From positions 1 through 5,077 of the forward strand of contig CANRZQ010000206.1 in NCBI GenBank assembly GCA_947644475.1: 5,077 nt of DNA. The letters run 5' to 3'. This document shows positions 1 to 5,077 of the stretch, in pieces. The translations under genes and the position numbers were made by a program. Under the pieces are notes generated by a model that did no database searches, was not told the DNA's origin, and was given only the letters and a program-made list of their open reading frames with translations. Numbering within the stretch: the first letter of the stretch is position 1; the number at the start of each line of letters is the position of its first letter. This DNA comes from an uncultured Muribaculaceae bacterium. Its GTDB lineage: Bacteria; Bacteroidota; Bacteroidia; Bacteroidales; Muribaculaceae.

Positions 1-469
1 GGATGCCGTTGATCTGGTGGCGGCTCTGCGGGTGCGCTATCGTAAGGGTTCCGCCGGGCCGAAGGTTCACCTTTATGAGCCATTTGAGCGTGTCGATGGG
101 GCTGTTGAGATGCGGAAACATGCAATACATCATTATCCGGTCGAACTCGCCCGGAATGGTGTCGGTCTCCACATCGGCAAGGCGCAACTCAATATTGGGC
201 AGCGACGAGAATTTCCGGCGTGCCTGGCTAAGCATCCCCGACGACAGGTCCACGCCCATTACATGCCCCTCGTCGCCAACGGCAAGCGACAGGAACGGCA
301 GCAAGACACCCGTGCCGGTGCCTACGTCGAGCACTCGGTCGCCCTCGCTTATCCCGGCGGCCTCTATTATATAATCAATCTTGGAGGGTACGACTGTCAC
401 ACTTTCGTCCCACACGGCGGCCACGGAGTCGAAGAACTTGCGTGTCGGGTTTATTGCTGGTGTTGCCAT
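1..469 (-). CDS. Class I SAM-dependent methyltransferase, N-terminal 156 residues (3' end outside window)
   Basis: This gene is read leftward from the ATG at 467-469 and stays open to the window edge, so the C-terminus is missing. The glycine-rich SAM-binding motif I is clear: VLDVGTGTGV at residues 46-55. It is followed by the acidic ribose-binding residue at the end of strand 2 (GVD, D74), a motif II-like acidic residue in LAD (D99), and the loop before strand 5, LRPGGTLTIAH (136-146). The order matches the Rossmann-like methyltransferase fold of the UbiE/Methyltransf_11/25 type, and the protein is cytoplasmic, with no signal peptide. The segment after motif I (H146, S149, R150) resembles a branch of UbiE-like enzymes that I recall near metal or corrinoid uptake genes. 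The methyl acceptor cannot be deduced. It is divergent from the TonB-dependent receptor, 94 bp away, which suggests but does not prove a shared role. The fold is secure; the substrate is unknown. Confidence 0.9.
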   Translation of the reverse strand, partial: MATPAINPTRKFFDSVAAVWDESVTVVPSKIDYIIEAAGISEGDRVLDVGTGTGVLLPFLSLAVGDEGHVMGVDLSSGMLSQARRKFSSLPNIELRLADVETDTIPGEFDRIMMYCMFPHLNSPIDTLKWLIKVNLRPGGTLTIAHPQSRHQINGI

Positions 470-493
470 ATGAGGTTAATTTTGTTAATTTTG
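454..493 (+). promoter_or_regulatory. Candidate promoter of the TonB-dependent receptor with two tandem -7 boxes
   Basis: A 9-base unit TTAATTTTG is repeated head to tail at 476-484 and 485-493. Each copy contains TAATTTTG, an exact match to the Bacteroidota -7 consensus TAnnTTTG (477-484 and 486-493). Each has a TTG 20 bp upstream (454-456 and 463-465), the preferred spacing for the -33 element. Transcription would begin near 490 or 498, leaving a 65-75 base AT-rich leader before the ATG at 564. The upstream elements lie inside the first codons of the divergent methyltransferase gene. The boxes are seen directly; their use as promoters is inferred. Confidence 0.55.
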
Positions 494-521
494 CGATTCT
501 TTTGTTAAACAATCCACAATT

Positions 522-539
522 AATTATTGTTTAATAATT
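522..539. repeat. Short AT-only inverted repeat in the receptor leader (possible operator or RNA hairpin)
   Basis: A perfect 7-base inverted repeat AATTATT / AATAATT is separated by GTTT. It lies downstream of the predicted start points and 24 bp before the receptor ATG. An overlapping shorter palindrome, ACAAT-TAATT-ATTGT, occupies 516-530. The repeats could be an operator or a weak RNA stem in the leader. The arms contain only A and T in an AT-rich stretch, so chance is a realistic explanation. Confidence 0.3.
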
Positions 540-563
540 CAAAAATCATTAACCGTTTCAACT

Positions 564-2438
564 ATGACATATCGTATTCTCTGCGCTTGCGCTCTCTGTA
601 CGGCCATTCCCGCGATGGCAGCCGACCTTGCCGACACTCTCCAATTGAAGACTGTGGAGGTCGTGTCAACAGCCAAGGCTCCCGTTGCCCTGTTGCCCCT
701 TGATGTAACCACTGTCGGCTCCAAGACCTTTACGGAAAGTGCCGAGACTTCTATATTGCCGGTTCTTCAGAATCATGTGCCCGGCATGTTTGTAACCGAG
801 CGCGCCATGGGCGGCTACGGCATTTCAGGAGGCGGCTCCGGCACGGTAAACATCCGCGGCGTGGGCGGCGGCAACAAAGTGCTGTTCATGATCGACGGCC
901 AGCCCCAGTGGGCAGGCATCTTCGGACATGCCCTCCCCGACACCTACACTTCGTCGGAAGTCGACCACGTAGAGGTGGTGTCCGGCCCTTCGTCGCTCCT
1001 CTACGGCTCCAACGCCATGGGCGGCTCCGTAAACATAGTCACGCGCCGGGCCACGCAAGACGGCTTCTCAGGCTCGGCTCGCGCCATGTGGGGCTCTTAT
1101 TCCACCCAGAAATACGGCCTCAACCTCGGATACAAGCACAAGGGTTTCAACGCCTACGCAAGCGCCACCTACGAGTCGTCGCACAATAACCGCCCGGGCA
1201 TGGACTACTGGCTTGCCTCGCAGTTCGGCTCGCTGCAATACACATTCTCGCGCCACTGGCAGGCCGGCGCCAACATCACCCTCACAGAGTCAACGCCCCA
1301 CAATCCCGGCTCCATATACGAGCCCCTCGAAGACATGTGGACACGCTTCTTCCGCGCCACAGCCTCTGTATATGTAAAGAACCACTATAAAAACTCTACC
1401 GGCGGCATCCAGGCCTTCGCCAACTGGGGACGCCACACCATCAACGACGGACACGCCCCCGACGCCGCTCCCCGCGACTATCTTTTCCACTCCCACGACT
1501 ATAACATGGGCGTCACCGCCTACCAGACCATCAAGCCCTGGACGGCCAACGACCTGTCGGTAGGCGTCGATTTCAAGCATTGGGGCGGCAAGTCGTGGAA
1601 CGAGACAATGGAGCCGCGCACATCGCCCGCGCCCCTTATTGTCGACCGCCATGTCAATGAGATAGCCGGATACGTGATGATGCAGCAAGGATTCTTCGGC
1701 GACCGCCTCTCGGTGAACGGCGGCGTCCGCCTCGAGCACTCCTCGCAATTCGGCAACCAGTGGGTGCCGCAGGCCGGATTCATTTTCCACCCCATCGAAT
1801 CCAACACTATAAAATTTTCCTACGGCAAAGGATTCCGCAGCCCCAACCTGCGCGAACTCTATCTCTACGCACCCGCCAACCCCGACCTCAAGCCCGAGTA
1901 CCTCAACAACTTTGAGGTGGAACTCCGCCAGTATTTCCTCAACAACCGCCTCAATCTTGGTCTCTCGCTCTACTACATAAAGGGCAAAAACATGATTCAG
2001 ACCGGCATGGTCGACGGACGTCCCATGAACATGAACACCGGCTCGTTTATCAACAAAGGCTTTGAAGTAGACGCACGCTTCGAGGTGTCGCCTGTGCTCA
2101 CCGTAGATGCCAACTACGCCTACCTCCACACCGACGCCGCCATCCTTGCCGCTCCAAAGAACAAACTTTTCGGCGAAGTAATCTACCATCCCGGCCAATG
2201 GCAATTCAGCGTCGAGTCCATGTCGATATGGGGCCTGTACACCCAGACAGGCTCAAAGGCCGAGAAGCAGGACTATTCCCTGCTCAACGCCCGCGCCGCC
2301 TACAAGGTAGTGTCCTCGCCGGCCTCCTGCACCCTCTTTGTAAAGGGCGAGAACCTCACCAACAAAAAATACGAGATCAACTACGGCTTCCCCATGCCCG
2401 GCGCCACCGTGATGGCCGGCTTCGAAATAAACTTCTGA
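564..2438 (+). CDS. TonB-dependent outer-membrane receptor (BtuB/FepA-like architecture, substrate unknown)
   Basis: This 624-residue protein should import a scarce ligand across the outer membrane using TonB energy. A signal peptide covers about residues 1-19, with likely cleavage at AMA|AD. A TonB-box-like segment, LKTVEVVSTA, lies at 28-37. The plug domain spans roughly 45-162 and has the hallmarks VNIRGVGGGNKVLFMIDGQP (95-114), VEVVSGP (136-142) and LLYGSNAMGGSVNIVT (145-160). The beta-barrel runs from about 168 to the end. It carries the family signatures GKGFRSPNLRELY (421-433), NPDLKPEY (439-446) and GENLTNKKYE (595-604), and ends in phenylalanine as expected for BAM-assembled barrels. 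There is no N-terminal carboxypeptidase-like domain and no SusD partner, so it is not a SusC glycan importer. The length and plug suit a heme, siderophore or cobalamin receptor. The ATG at 564 places the signal peptide at the N-terminus. The gene is intact, and a hairpin terminator follows its stop by about 40 bp. Confidence 0.93.
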   Translation: MTYRILCACALCTAIPAMAADLADTLQLKTVEVVSTAKAPVALLPLDVTTVGSKTFTESAETSILPVLQNHVPGMFVTERAMGGYGISGGGSGTVNIRGVGGGNKVLFMIDGQPQWAGIFGHALPDTYTSSEVDHVEVVSGPSSLLYGSNAMGGSVNIVTRRATQDGFSGSARAMWGSYSTQKYGLNLGYKHKGFNAYASATYESSHNNRPGMDYWLASQFGSLQYTFSRHWQAGANITLTESTPHNPGSIYEPLEDMWTRFFRATASVYVKNHYKNSTGGIQAFANWGRHTINDGHAPDAAPRDYLFHSHDYNMGVTAYQTIKPWTANDLSVGVDFKHWGGKSWNETMEPRTSPAPLIVDRHVNEIAGYVMMQQGFFGDRLSVNGGVRLEHSSQFGNQWVPQAGFIFHPIESNTIKFSYGKGFRSPNLRELYLYAPANPDLKPEYLNNFEVELRQYFLNNRLNLGLSLYYIKGKNMIQTGMVDGRPMNMNTGSFINKGFEVDARFEVSPVLTVDANYAYLHTDAAILAAPKNKLFGEVIYHPGQWQFSVESMSIWGLYTQTGSKAEKQDYSLLNARAAYKVVSSPASCTLFVKGENLTNKKYEINYGFPMPGATVMAGFEINF

Positions 2439-2479
2439 TTCCCCCTGTCCTGCATACACATTTTCATTAAAACAAAAAC

Positions 2480-2510
2480 AGCGCGGAGCCGAGGCCCTGC
2501 GCTATTTTTC
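2480..2510. terminator. Probable bidirectional intrinsic terminator between the receptor and the toxin-antitoxin operon
   Basis: The arms AGCGCGG (2480-2486) and CCTGCGCT-side bases (2497-2503) form seven pairs including one G-T wobble. After one mismatch, a few more G-C pairs close a small loop. On the plus strand the stem is followed by ATTTTT, serving the receptor gene. On the minus strand it is followed by GTTTTTGTTTT, serving the antitoxin gene, whose stop is at 2522. The 5' arm shares CAGCGCGGAGC with the hairpin at 3276-3309. Confidence 0.75.
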
Positions 2511-2521
2511 GTTCGCCTGAT

Positions 2522-2881
2522 TTACATTCCCAGCATTGCCGCCGGTGTAATACCAAGCACAGAGCATAGCGCACGGGCTATGCGGAGCGTAGGTTCAGCC
2601 CGGCCTGATATGTAATCGCTTACTCTCGACGGACTTACGCCAATTTCAGATGCAAGTTGTTTCTGTGTCATTCCCTTTTCCTCGATAGAGAGGCTTATAA
2701 GGTCTCCAATAGAGGGTTTTGATATAGGAAAGTGTTTCTTTTCATACTCTTCGACCACATCGGATACAATAGTCAGTTCCAGGGCATTCTTGTCGTGTGC
2801 CGGAGTCTCGTCTGATACCAGGGGCAATAATTCTTCAATGCGGTTAAGAGCGTATTCGTATTGTTTTTCAGATATTTCCAT
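2522..2881 (-). CDS. higA: HigA-like HTH antitoxin (Xre/Cro family), second gene of the toxin-antitoxin operon
   Basis: This 119-residue cytoplasmic DNA-binding protein should neutralise the adjacent toxin and repress the operon. Residues 1-50 (MEISEKQYEY..., ending near VVEEYEKKH) form an acidic, probably helical N-terminal region typical of HigA-type antitoxins in Bacteroidales. The Xre-type helix-turn-helix occupies about 55-115, with the clear core TQKQLASEIGVSPSRVSDY (72-90) followed by SGRAEPTLRIARALC (92-106). The reading frame stays open 63 bases further upstream, which would add 21 residues and overlap the toxin. I chose the ATG at 2879-2881 because it leaves the usual short gap (13 bases, A-rich) after the toxin stop and begins where recalled relatives begin. 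Toxin-first order is the HigBA arrangement. No base at the key HTH positions looks disrupted, so the protein appears functional. Confidence 0.87.
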   Translation of the reverse strand: MEISEKQYEYALNRIEELLPLVSDETPAHDKNALELTIVSDVVEEYEKKHFPISKPSIGDLISLSIEEKGMTQKQLASEIGVSPSRVSDYISGRAEPTLRIARALCSVLGITPAAMLGM

Positions 2882-2894
2882 ATTAGTATTTTTT

Positions 2895-3194
2895 TCAAAT
2901 GGTTGAGCAATCAATTTTATCATATTCTTCATGAGTCCCCACAAAACGGATGAAGATTCTCCCGATTGTAAATTTTATAACAACTATAAGGCGGTATTTA
3001 TTTCCTCGTATGTTGAATACATAATGTTGGTTCCCGACATAATCAGTTGCCGGAAAGTCGTCTTTTATTTCAGATAGATTATGCCAGTCGGCATTGATGG
3101 CGGCATCATACCAGCGTTCCAAAGATGTTCTGGAATCTTCTCTTCCCGGTGTTTCATAAAACTCTTTTAATTTCCTATGTGAAATTACATGCAT
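2895..3194 (-). CDS. higB: HigB-like toxin (RelE superfamily mRNA interferase), first gene of the toxin-antitoxin operon
   Basis: This 99-residue protein has the hallmarks of the HigB_toxin family, whose members cut mRNA at the ribosome. It begins MHVISHRKLKEF and carries WYDAAINADW (28-37), DYVGNQHYVFNIRGNKYRL (51-69), the basic residues around K66 and R68, and the C-terminal signature FIRFVGTHEEYDKID (81-95). The open frame extends six codons further to a TTG at 3212. That TTG lies inside the predicted -7 promoter box, so the first ATG (3192-3194) is the better start; it also gives the family's usual length of about 95-105 residues. The stop is 13 bases before the HTH antitoxin start, so the two genes form one operon. 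The gene is complete and no catalytic-region gap is visible. Base composition is noticeably more AT-rich than in the flanking large genes, which fits horizontal spread of such modules. Confidence 0.88.
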   Translation of the reverse strand: MHVISHRKLKEFYETPGREDSRTSLERWYDAAINADWHNLSEIKDDFPATDYVGNQHYVFNIRGNKYRLIVVIKFTIGRIFIRFVGTHEEYDKIDCSTI

Positions 3195-3209
3195 AACCTC
3201 GTTTTTTTG

Positions 3210-3217
3210 CAAATATA
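3210..3217 (-). promoter_or_regulatory. -7 promoter element of the toxin-antitoxin operon
   Basis: Read on the minus strand this is TATATTTG, an exact TAnnTTTG match, placed 15 bases before the toxin ATG. It predicts a very short leader of about 10 bases. No clean TTG exists about 20 bp upstream; that position falls in an AT-only stretch overlapping the palindromes at 3236-3257. The promoter is therefore strong at -7 and weak at -33, as might suit repression by the antitoxin. Confidence 0.5.
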
Positions 3218-3235
3218 ATGATAAATTTTGAATTT

Positions 3236-3257
3236 TAAAATATTTTAGGACTAAAAT
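3236..3257. promoter_or_regulatory. Palindrome cluster, candidate HigA operator
   Basis: A perfect 12-bp palindrome TAAAATATTTTA (3236-3247) overlaps a second perfect inverted repeat with 7-base arms, ATTTTAG-GA-CTAAAAT (3242-3257). The half-site TAAAAT therefore occurs three times in alternating orientation. The cluster sits 19 bp upstream of the -7 box, covering the -33 position. This is where an Xre/HigA antitoxin dimer could autorepress the operon. The low-complexity sequence weakens the case. Confidence 0.4.
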
Positions 3258-3260
3258 TCG

Positions 3261-3309
3261 ATTTTATAAAATAAAAATCAGCGCGGAGCATCCTTGCTAC
3301 GCGCTGATT
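3261..3309 (-). terminator. Strong intrinsic terminator of the secreted-protein gene
   Basis: The arms AATCAGCGCG (3276-3285) and CGCGCTGATT (3300-3309) are perfectly complementary over 10 bp. After one mismatch, AGCA/TGCT adds four more pairs around a four-base loop. On the minus strand the stem is followed by TTTATTTTAT (towards 3261), a good U-tract. It begins about 20 bp after the stop at 3330, so it ends that gene and insulates the downstream toxin-antitoxin promoter. In the plus direction the tail is not T-rich. Confidence 0.85.
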
Positions 3310-3329
3310 GGTGTATAGGTGGTTGGGGG

Positions 3330-4892
3330 TTATTTGCGGAGGATTTTGGATACGGAGGCGGTGCCGTCGGAGAGGGAGTCTACCTTTATGAGCAGGCCCT
3401 TGGCGTCGGAGGCCACGGCGCGGCCCGAGAGGTCGTAATAGGCGGTGGCCACGATTTCAAGGCCGGACTCTACGGAGCCAATGCCGAGATATTCGGTCTG
3501 CTCGGTCTTTACGTTGTAGACGAGGCGTTCCGACACGTTGGTCACGCCGTCGATTGTGTACACAACCTCTACGCCGATAGTCTCAAGGTCGGCCGGCATG
3601 TCGTCGGCAAGGAAATAGACATACTGCTTCTCGCAGTCGGAACCGGATACGAAGGCTCCGATGTGGGAGTCGGTGAAGGGCACGAGAGTGAGGTCGGTGT
3701 CCTGGCGGGTGTATTTGGACTTTTCGAAGGTGTATACTTCACCGTTGATGTAATAGCGCAGGAACATGGCGTCTTTGAGGAGGGCGGTGCCATCCACGCT
3801 CTTGGGATATGCCAGGAAGGTGAACTCATATTCCTTGGAGAGCGAAGAGGCGTCATAGCCATAGAAGTCGGGCTTGGCAGGCACAGCGGGCAATACTTCG
3901 ATGGGCTCGATTTTAATATTGCGGTAGGCCTGGTATACATCGGCCGACTCCTCGTCGTAGGAGGTGAGGTTGGTAAGGAATGAGTTGGTTTCTGTGAATG
4001 CGGTGTACGCCCCGGTGGCCTTGTCGAAGTTGATAAGGAAAGCCATGGCGTGGGTGTAGTCGTATTCGTAGGTGTCGTAGTTGAACTCGCGGGATGAGGC
4101 TGCCATCACGGTGGGAATCTCCGTGGAGGTCATGTTTACAAGTTGCAGCGAGGGTGCGCGGAGTTCGTCGCCAACCTTCACAGCCTTGATCCAGGCAGCG
4201 GGATAGCGCGGGTCGAAGCCCTTGAACCATACCTCGCTGTCGGTCTCATAGCCTGTGATTGTGACGGAGTATTCCTTGTCGTCCCTGTCGTCGATATAGG
4301 AGAGTGTGAAATATTTTGTAAGGGCAAGGGTGGGTTCTACGGGAGAGAACACGAGGCCGGCGCCCAGGCCGTAGACTTCATGGCTGTAATCGGTGTTGTC
4401 GGTGGCTGCGATGCCGAACATCGGGTAGGTGTCGGAGGTGCGGAGCCGTATCGAGCCGTCGTCGTTGATGTCGAACACCAGAGGCTCGGTGTTGAACGTG
4501 CCGGCGGTCTTGTCGCCGGCCTCGCCCGATGCGTTGAGCATGTAGAGATTGACAGTGCCGTCGATATTGGGGAATTTATATACGGGCTGTCCGGCCTCCA
4601 CGGTGATTGTCTTGGCGGCTTCGTCGACAGTGCCAACCACATAGTTGGCCATGGTGTTGCGCATCAGCACATTGGGAATATATGCTTTGCCATCCTCGGT
4701 GTATACGATTTTCGACTTTGAGTGGCTGTCCCATACAAAGTCGAACACATTTTGGAAACTGCGGAAGTCTGCGTAACATTCCACCTCGCGGCCGGCCGGA
4801 GGGGTGGTGATTACCGACTCCTGTGCGCAGAGTACGGTTGCCGACGAGACAGACGAGGCGGCAATGATTGCAAATTGTAAAAATCTTTTCAT
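3330..4892 (-). CDS. Secreted or surface protein of unknown function with a Bacteroidales-type C-terminal tail
   Basis: This 520-residue protein begins with a signal peptide (MKRFLQFAIIAASSVSSATVL..., about 1-24). The cysteine at 22 is preceded by leucine and so does not make a good lipobox; signal peptidase I cleavage near CA|QE is more likely. The body is rich in Asp, Tyr, Thr and Val, has only two other cysteines (39 and 420), no transmembrane segment after the signal, and looks mainly beta-stranded. No enzyme motif was recognised. Residues 31-105 (PPAG...CYADFRSF...YTEDGKAYIPN...) resemble an N-terminal module I recall from families of uncharacterised exported Muribaculaceae/Prevotella proteins. 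The last 36 residues (YYDLSGRAVASDAKGLLIKV, 485-504, then SDGTASVSKILRK) resemble the short C-terminal tails of exported Bacteroidales proteins, similar to type IX secretion sorting domains. The ATG at 4892 gives the signal peptide a normal MKR start. It is likely monocistronic, with its own promoter and terminator. An adhesin or binding role is possible but not shown. Confidence 0.88.
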   Translation of the reverse strand: MKRFLQFAIIAASSVSSATVLCAQESVITTPPAGREVECYADFRSFQNVFDFVWDSHSKSKIVYTEDGKAYIPNVLMRNTMANYVVGTVDEAAKTITVEAGQPVYKFPNIDGTVNLYMLNASGEAGDKTAGTFNTEPLVFDINDDGSIRLRTSDTYPMFGIAATDNTDYSHEVYGLGAGLVFSPVEPTLALTKYFTLSYIDDRDDKEYSVTITGYETDSEVWFKGFDPRYPAAWIKAVKVGDELRAPSLQLVNMTSTEIPTVMAASSREFNYDTYEYDYTHAMAFLINFDKATGAYTAFTETNSFLTNLTSYDEESADVYQAYRNIKIEPIEVLPAVPAKPDFYGYDASSLSKEYEFTFLAYPKSVDGTALLKDAMFLRYYINGEVYTFEKSKYTRQDTDLTLVPFTDSHIGAFVSGSDCEKQYVYFLADDMPADLETIGVEVVYTIDGVTNVSERLVYNVKTEQTEYLGIGSVESGLEIVATAYYDLSGRAVASDAKGLLIKVDSLSDGTASVSKILRK

Positions 4893-4924
4893 TAGGTTTG
4901 GATTGGTGGAATTGGTTATAGATA

Positions 4925-4941
4925 ACGCCGTTGATCGGCAT
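4925..4941 (-). other. Small hairpin in the leader of the secreted-protein gene
   Basis: Read on the minus strand, ATGCCG and CGGCGT form a six-pair stem with one wobble around the loop ATCAA. It lies about 33 bases before the ATG and directly after a run of six T residues. It may be a leader stem affecting mRNA stability or nothing at all. The arms are short, so confidence is low. Confidence 0.25.
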
Positions 4942-4948
4942 AAAAAAG

Positions 4949-4974
4949 TTGCCCTTGTTCTTGAACAAGGGCAA
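4949..4974. repeat. Perfect 12-bp inverted repeat overlapping the promoter (operator or terminator-like element)
   Basis: The arms TTGCCCTTGTTC (4949-4960) and GAACAAGGGCAA (4963-4974) are perfectly complementary across a two-base centre. On the minus strand the right arm begins inside the -7 box TATCTTTG, sharing TTG. The left arm is followed by C and then six T residues (4947-4942), as in an intrinsic terminator. A transcript from the overlapping promoter would start inside the first arm and contain only part of the stem. That favours a DNA operator for a dimeric regulator. A terminator for a gene entering from beyond 5077 remains possible. Confidence 0.6.
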
Positions 4975-5002
4975 AGATAGTCAAAGAGTTTTGATTGTGC
5001 AA
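4972..5002 (-). promoter_or_regulatory. Near-consensus Bacteroidota promoter of the secreted-protein gene
   Basis: On the minus strand TTG (5002-5000) is followed after exactly 20 bp by TATCTTTG (4979-4972), a full match to the TTG-N20-TAnnTTTG pattern. Transcription should start near 4966, giving a leader of about 74 bases that contains a T6 run and a small hairpin. The -7 box shares three bases with the inverted repeat at 4949-4974, so promoter access could be controlled by whatever binds there. Confidence 0.7.
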
Positions 5003-5077
5003 TAGCACGCGTCTGTTTTTAATCTAGTTTGGATATTTAAACATATATATGTGTTTTTTGAGGGGATGTTTTGTAAG
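5003..5077. other. Noncoding right end of the window
   Basis: No credible gene start or end is visible here on either strand. The stretch is AT-rich and contains the palindrome ACATATATATGT (5041-5052) followed by TGTTTTTTG, which is probably compositional chance. The neighbouring gene to the right lies outside the window, so its orientation is unknown. Confidence 0.5.

Noticed and set aside
17..508. Open frames on the plus strand across the methyltransferase region (3-374 and 17-508)
   Set aside because: The minus strand here encodes a clear SAM-binding fold with motif I, so the plus-strand frames are shadows.
515..543. Possible minus-strand promoter for the methyltransferase (TAATTGTG with TTTG upstream)
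   Set aside because: The -7 match has one mismatch in the conserved TTTG and the spacing is only about 17 bp. In such AT-rich sequence the match is too weak to annotate, although a promoter must lie somewhere in this gap or overlap it.
1290..2204. Long open frame (304 codons) on the strand opposite the receptor gene
   Set aside because: It lies wholly within the receptor coding region and its translation is low-complexity (rich in V, G, E, A) with no domain. Long antisense frames are expected opposite GC-rich genes.
3261..3272. Palindrome ATTTTATAAAAT as an additional operator site
   Set aside because: It is explained as the U-tract of the terminator at 3276-3309 read on the minus strand.
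3294..3983. Open frame of 229 codons on the plus strand opposite the secreted-protein gene
   Set aside because: Its translation is repetitive in G, V, E and Y, begins inside the terminator hairpin, and shows no recognisable motif. It is a shadow of the minus-strand gene. The same applies to 4143-4721.
4576..4941. Upstream ATG at 4941 in the leader of the secreted-protein gene, opening a frame that overlaps the gene start
   Set aside because: The frame is +1 relative to the gene and its product past the overlap is a frame-shifted version of the real protein. Nothing indicates that it is translated.
5041..5052. Palindrome ACATATATATGT followed by a T run, resembling a small terminator
   Set aside because: The stem is an alternating AT sequence with little stability, no plus-strand gene ends just before it, and such palindromes arise easily by chance.

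Overview
The window looks like chromosomal DNA of a member of the Bacteroidota, most likely order Bacteroidales and possibly a Muribaculaceae-like gut lineage. The evidence is threefold. Several promoters fit the phylum's TTG - about 20 bp - TAnnTTTG pattern, and starts lack Shine-Dalgarno sequences but have A/T-rich leaders. The HigB/HigA-type pair has a sequence style common in Bacteroidales. The large secreted protein ends in a 'YYDLSGR...KGLLIK' segment typical of exported Bacteroidales proteins. The family-level placement is inference from recalled sequence style.

Layout, left to right. (1) Positions 1-469, minus strand: the first 156 residues of a class I SAM-dependent methyltransferase, cut by the window edge. 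(2) Positions 470-563: an AT-rich divergent intergenic region with two tandem TAATTTTG boxes reading rightward and a 7-bp-arm hairpin just before the next gene. (3) Positions 564-2438, plus strand: a complete 624-residue TonB-dependent outer-membrane receptor without the N-terminal extension of SusC-type receptors. (4) A hairpin terminator at 2480-2510 that can serve both converging units. (5) Positions 2522-3194, minus strand: a type II toxin-antitoxin operon with the HigB-like toxin first and the HTH antitoxin second. It has its own promoter and a palindrome cluster that is a candidate HigA operator. (6) A strong hairpin terminator at 3261-3309. (7) Positions 3330-4892, minus strand: a 520-residue secreted protein of unknown function. 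(8) Positions 4893-5077: its upstream region, with a near-consensus promoter whose -7 box overlaps one arm of a perfect 12-bp inverted repeat followed by six T residues.

How the parts relate: the receptor and methyltransferase are divergent neighbours and may both belong to a metal, heme or corrinoid acquisition locus extending left of the window, but the substrate cannot be read from this sequence. The toxin-antitoxin pair is a self-contained, visibly AT-richer cassette between two hairpins that share an 11-base sequence exactly 800 bp apart. The secreted protein is a separate unit. I see no RNA genes, CRISPR array, transposase or convincing new multi-gene system. The most checkable novelties are the promoter-overlapping palindrome at 4949-4974 and the repeat-bounded toxin-antitoxin cassette.
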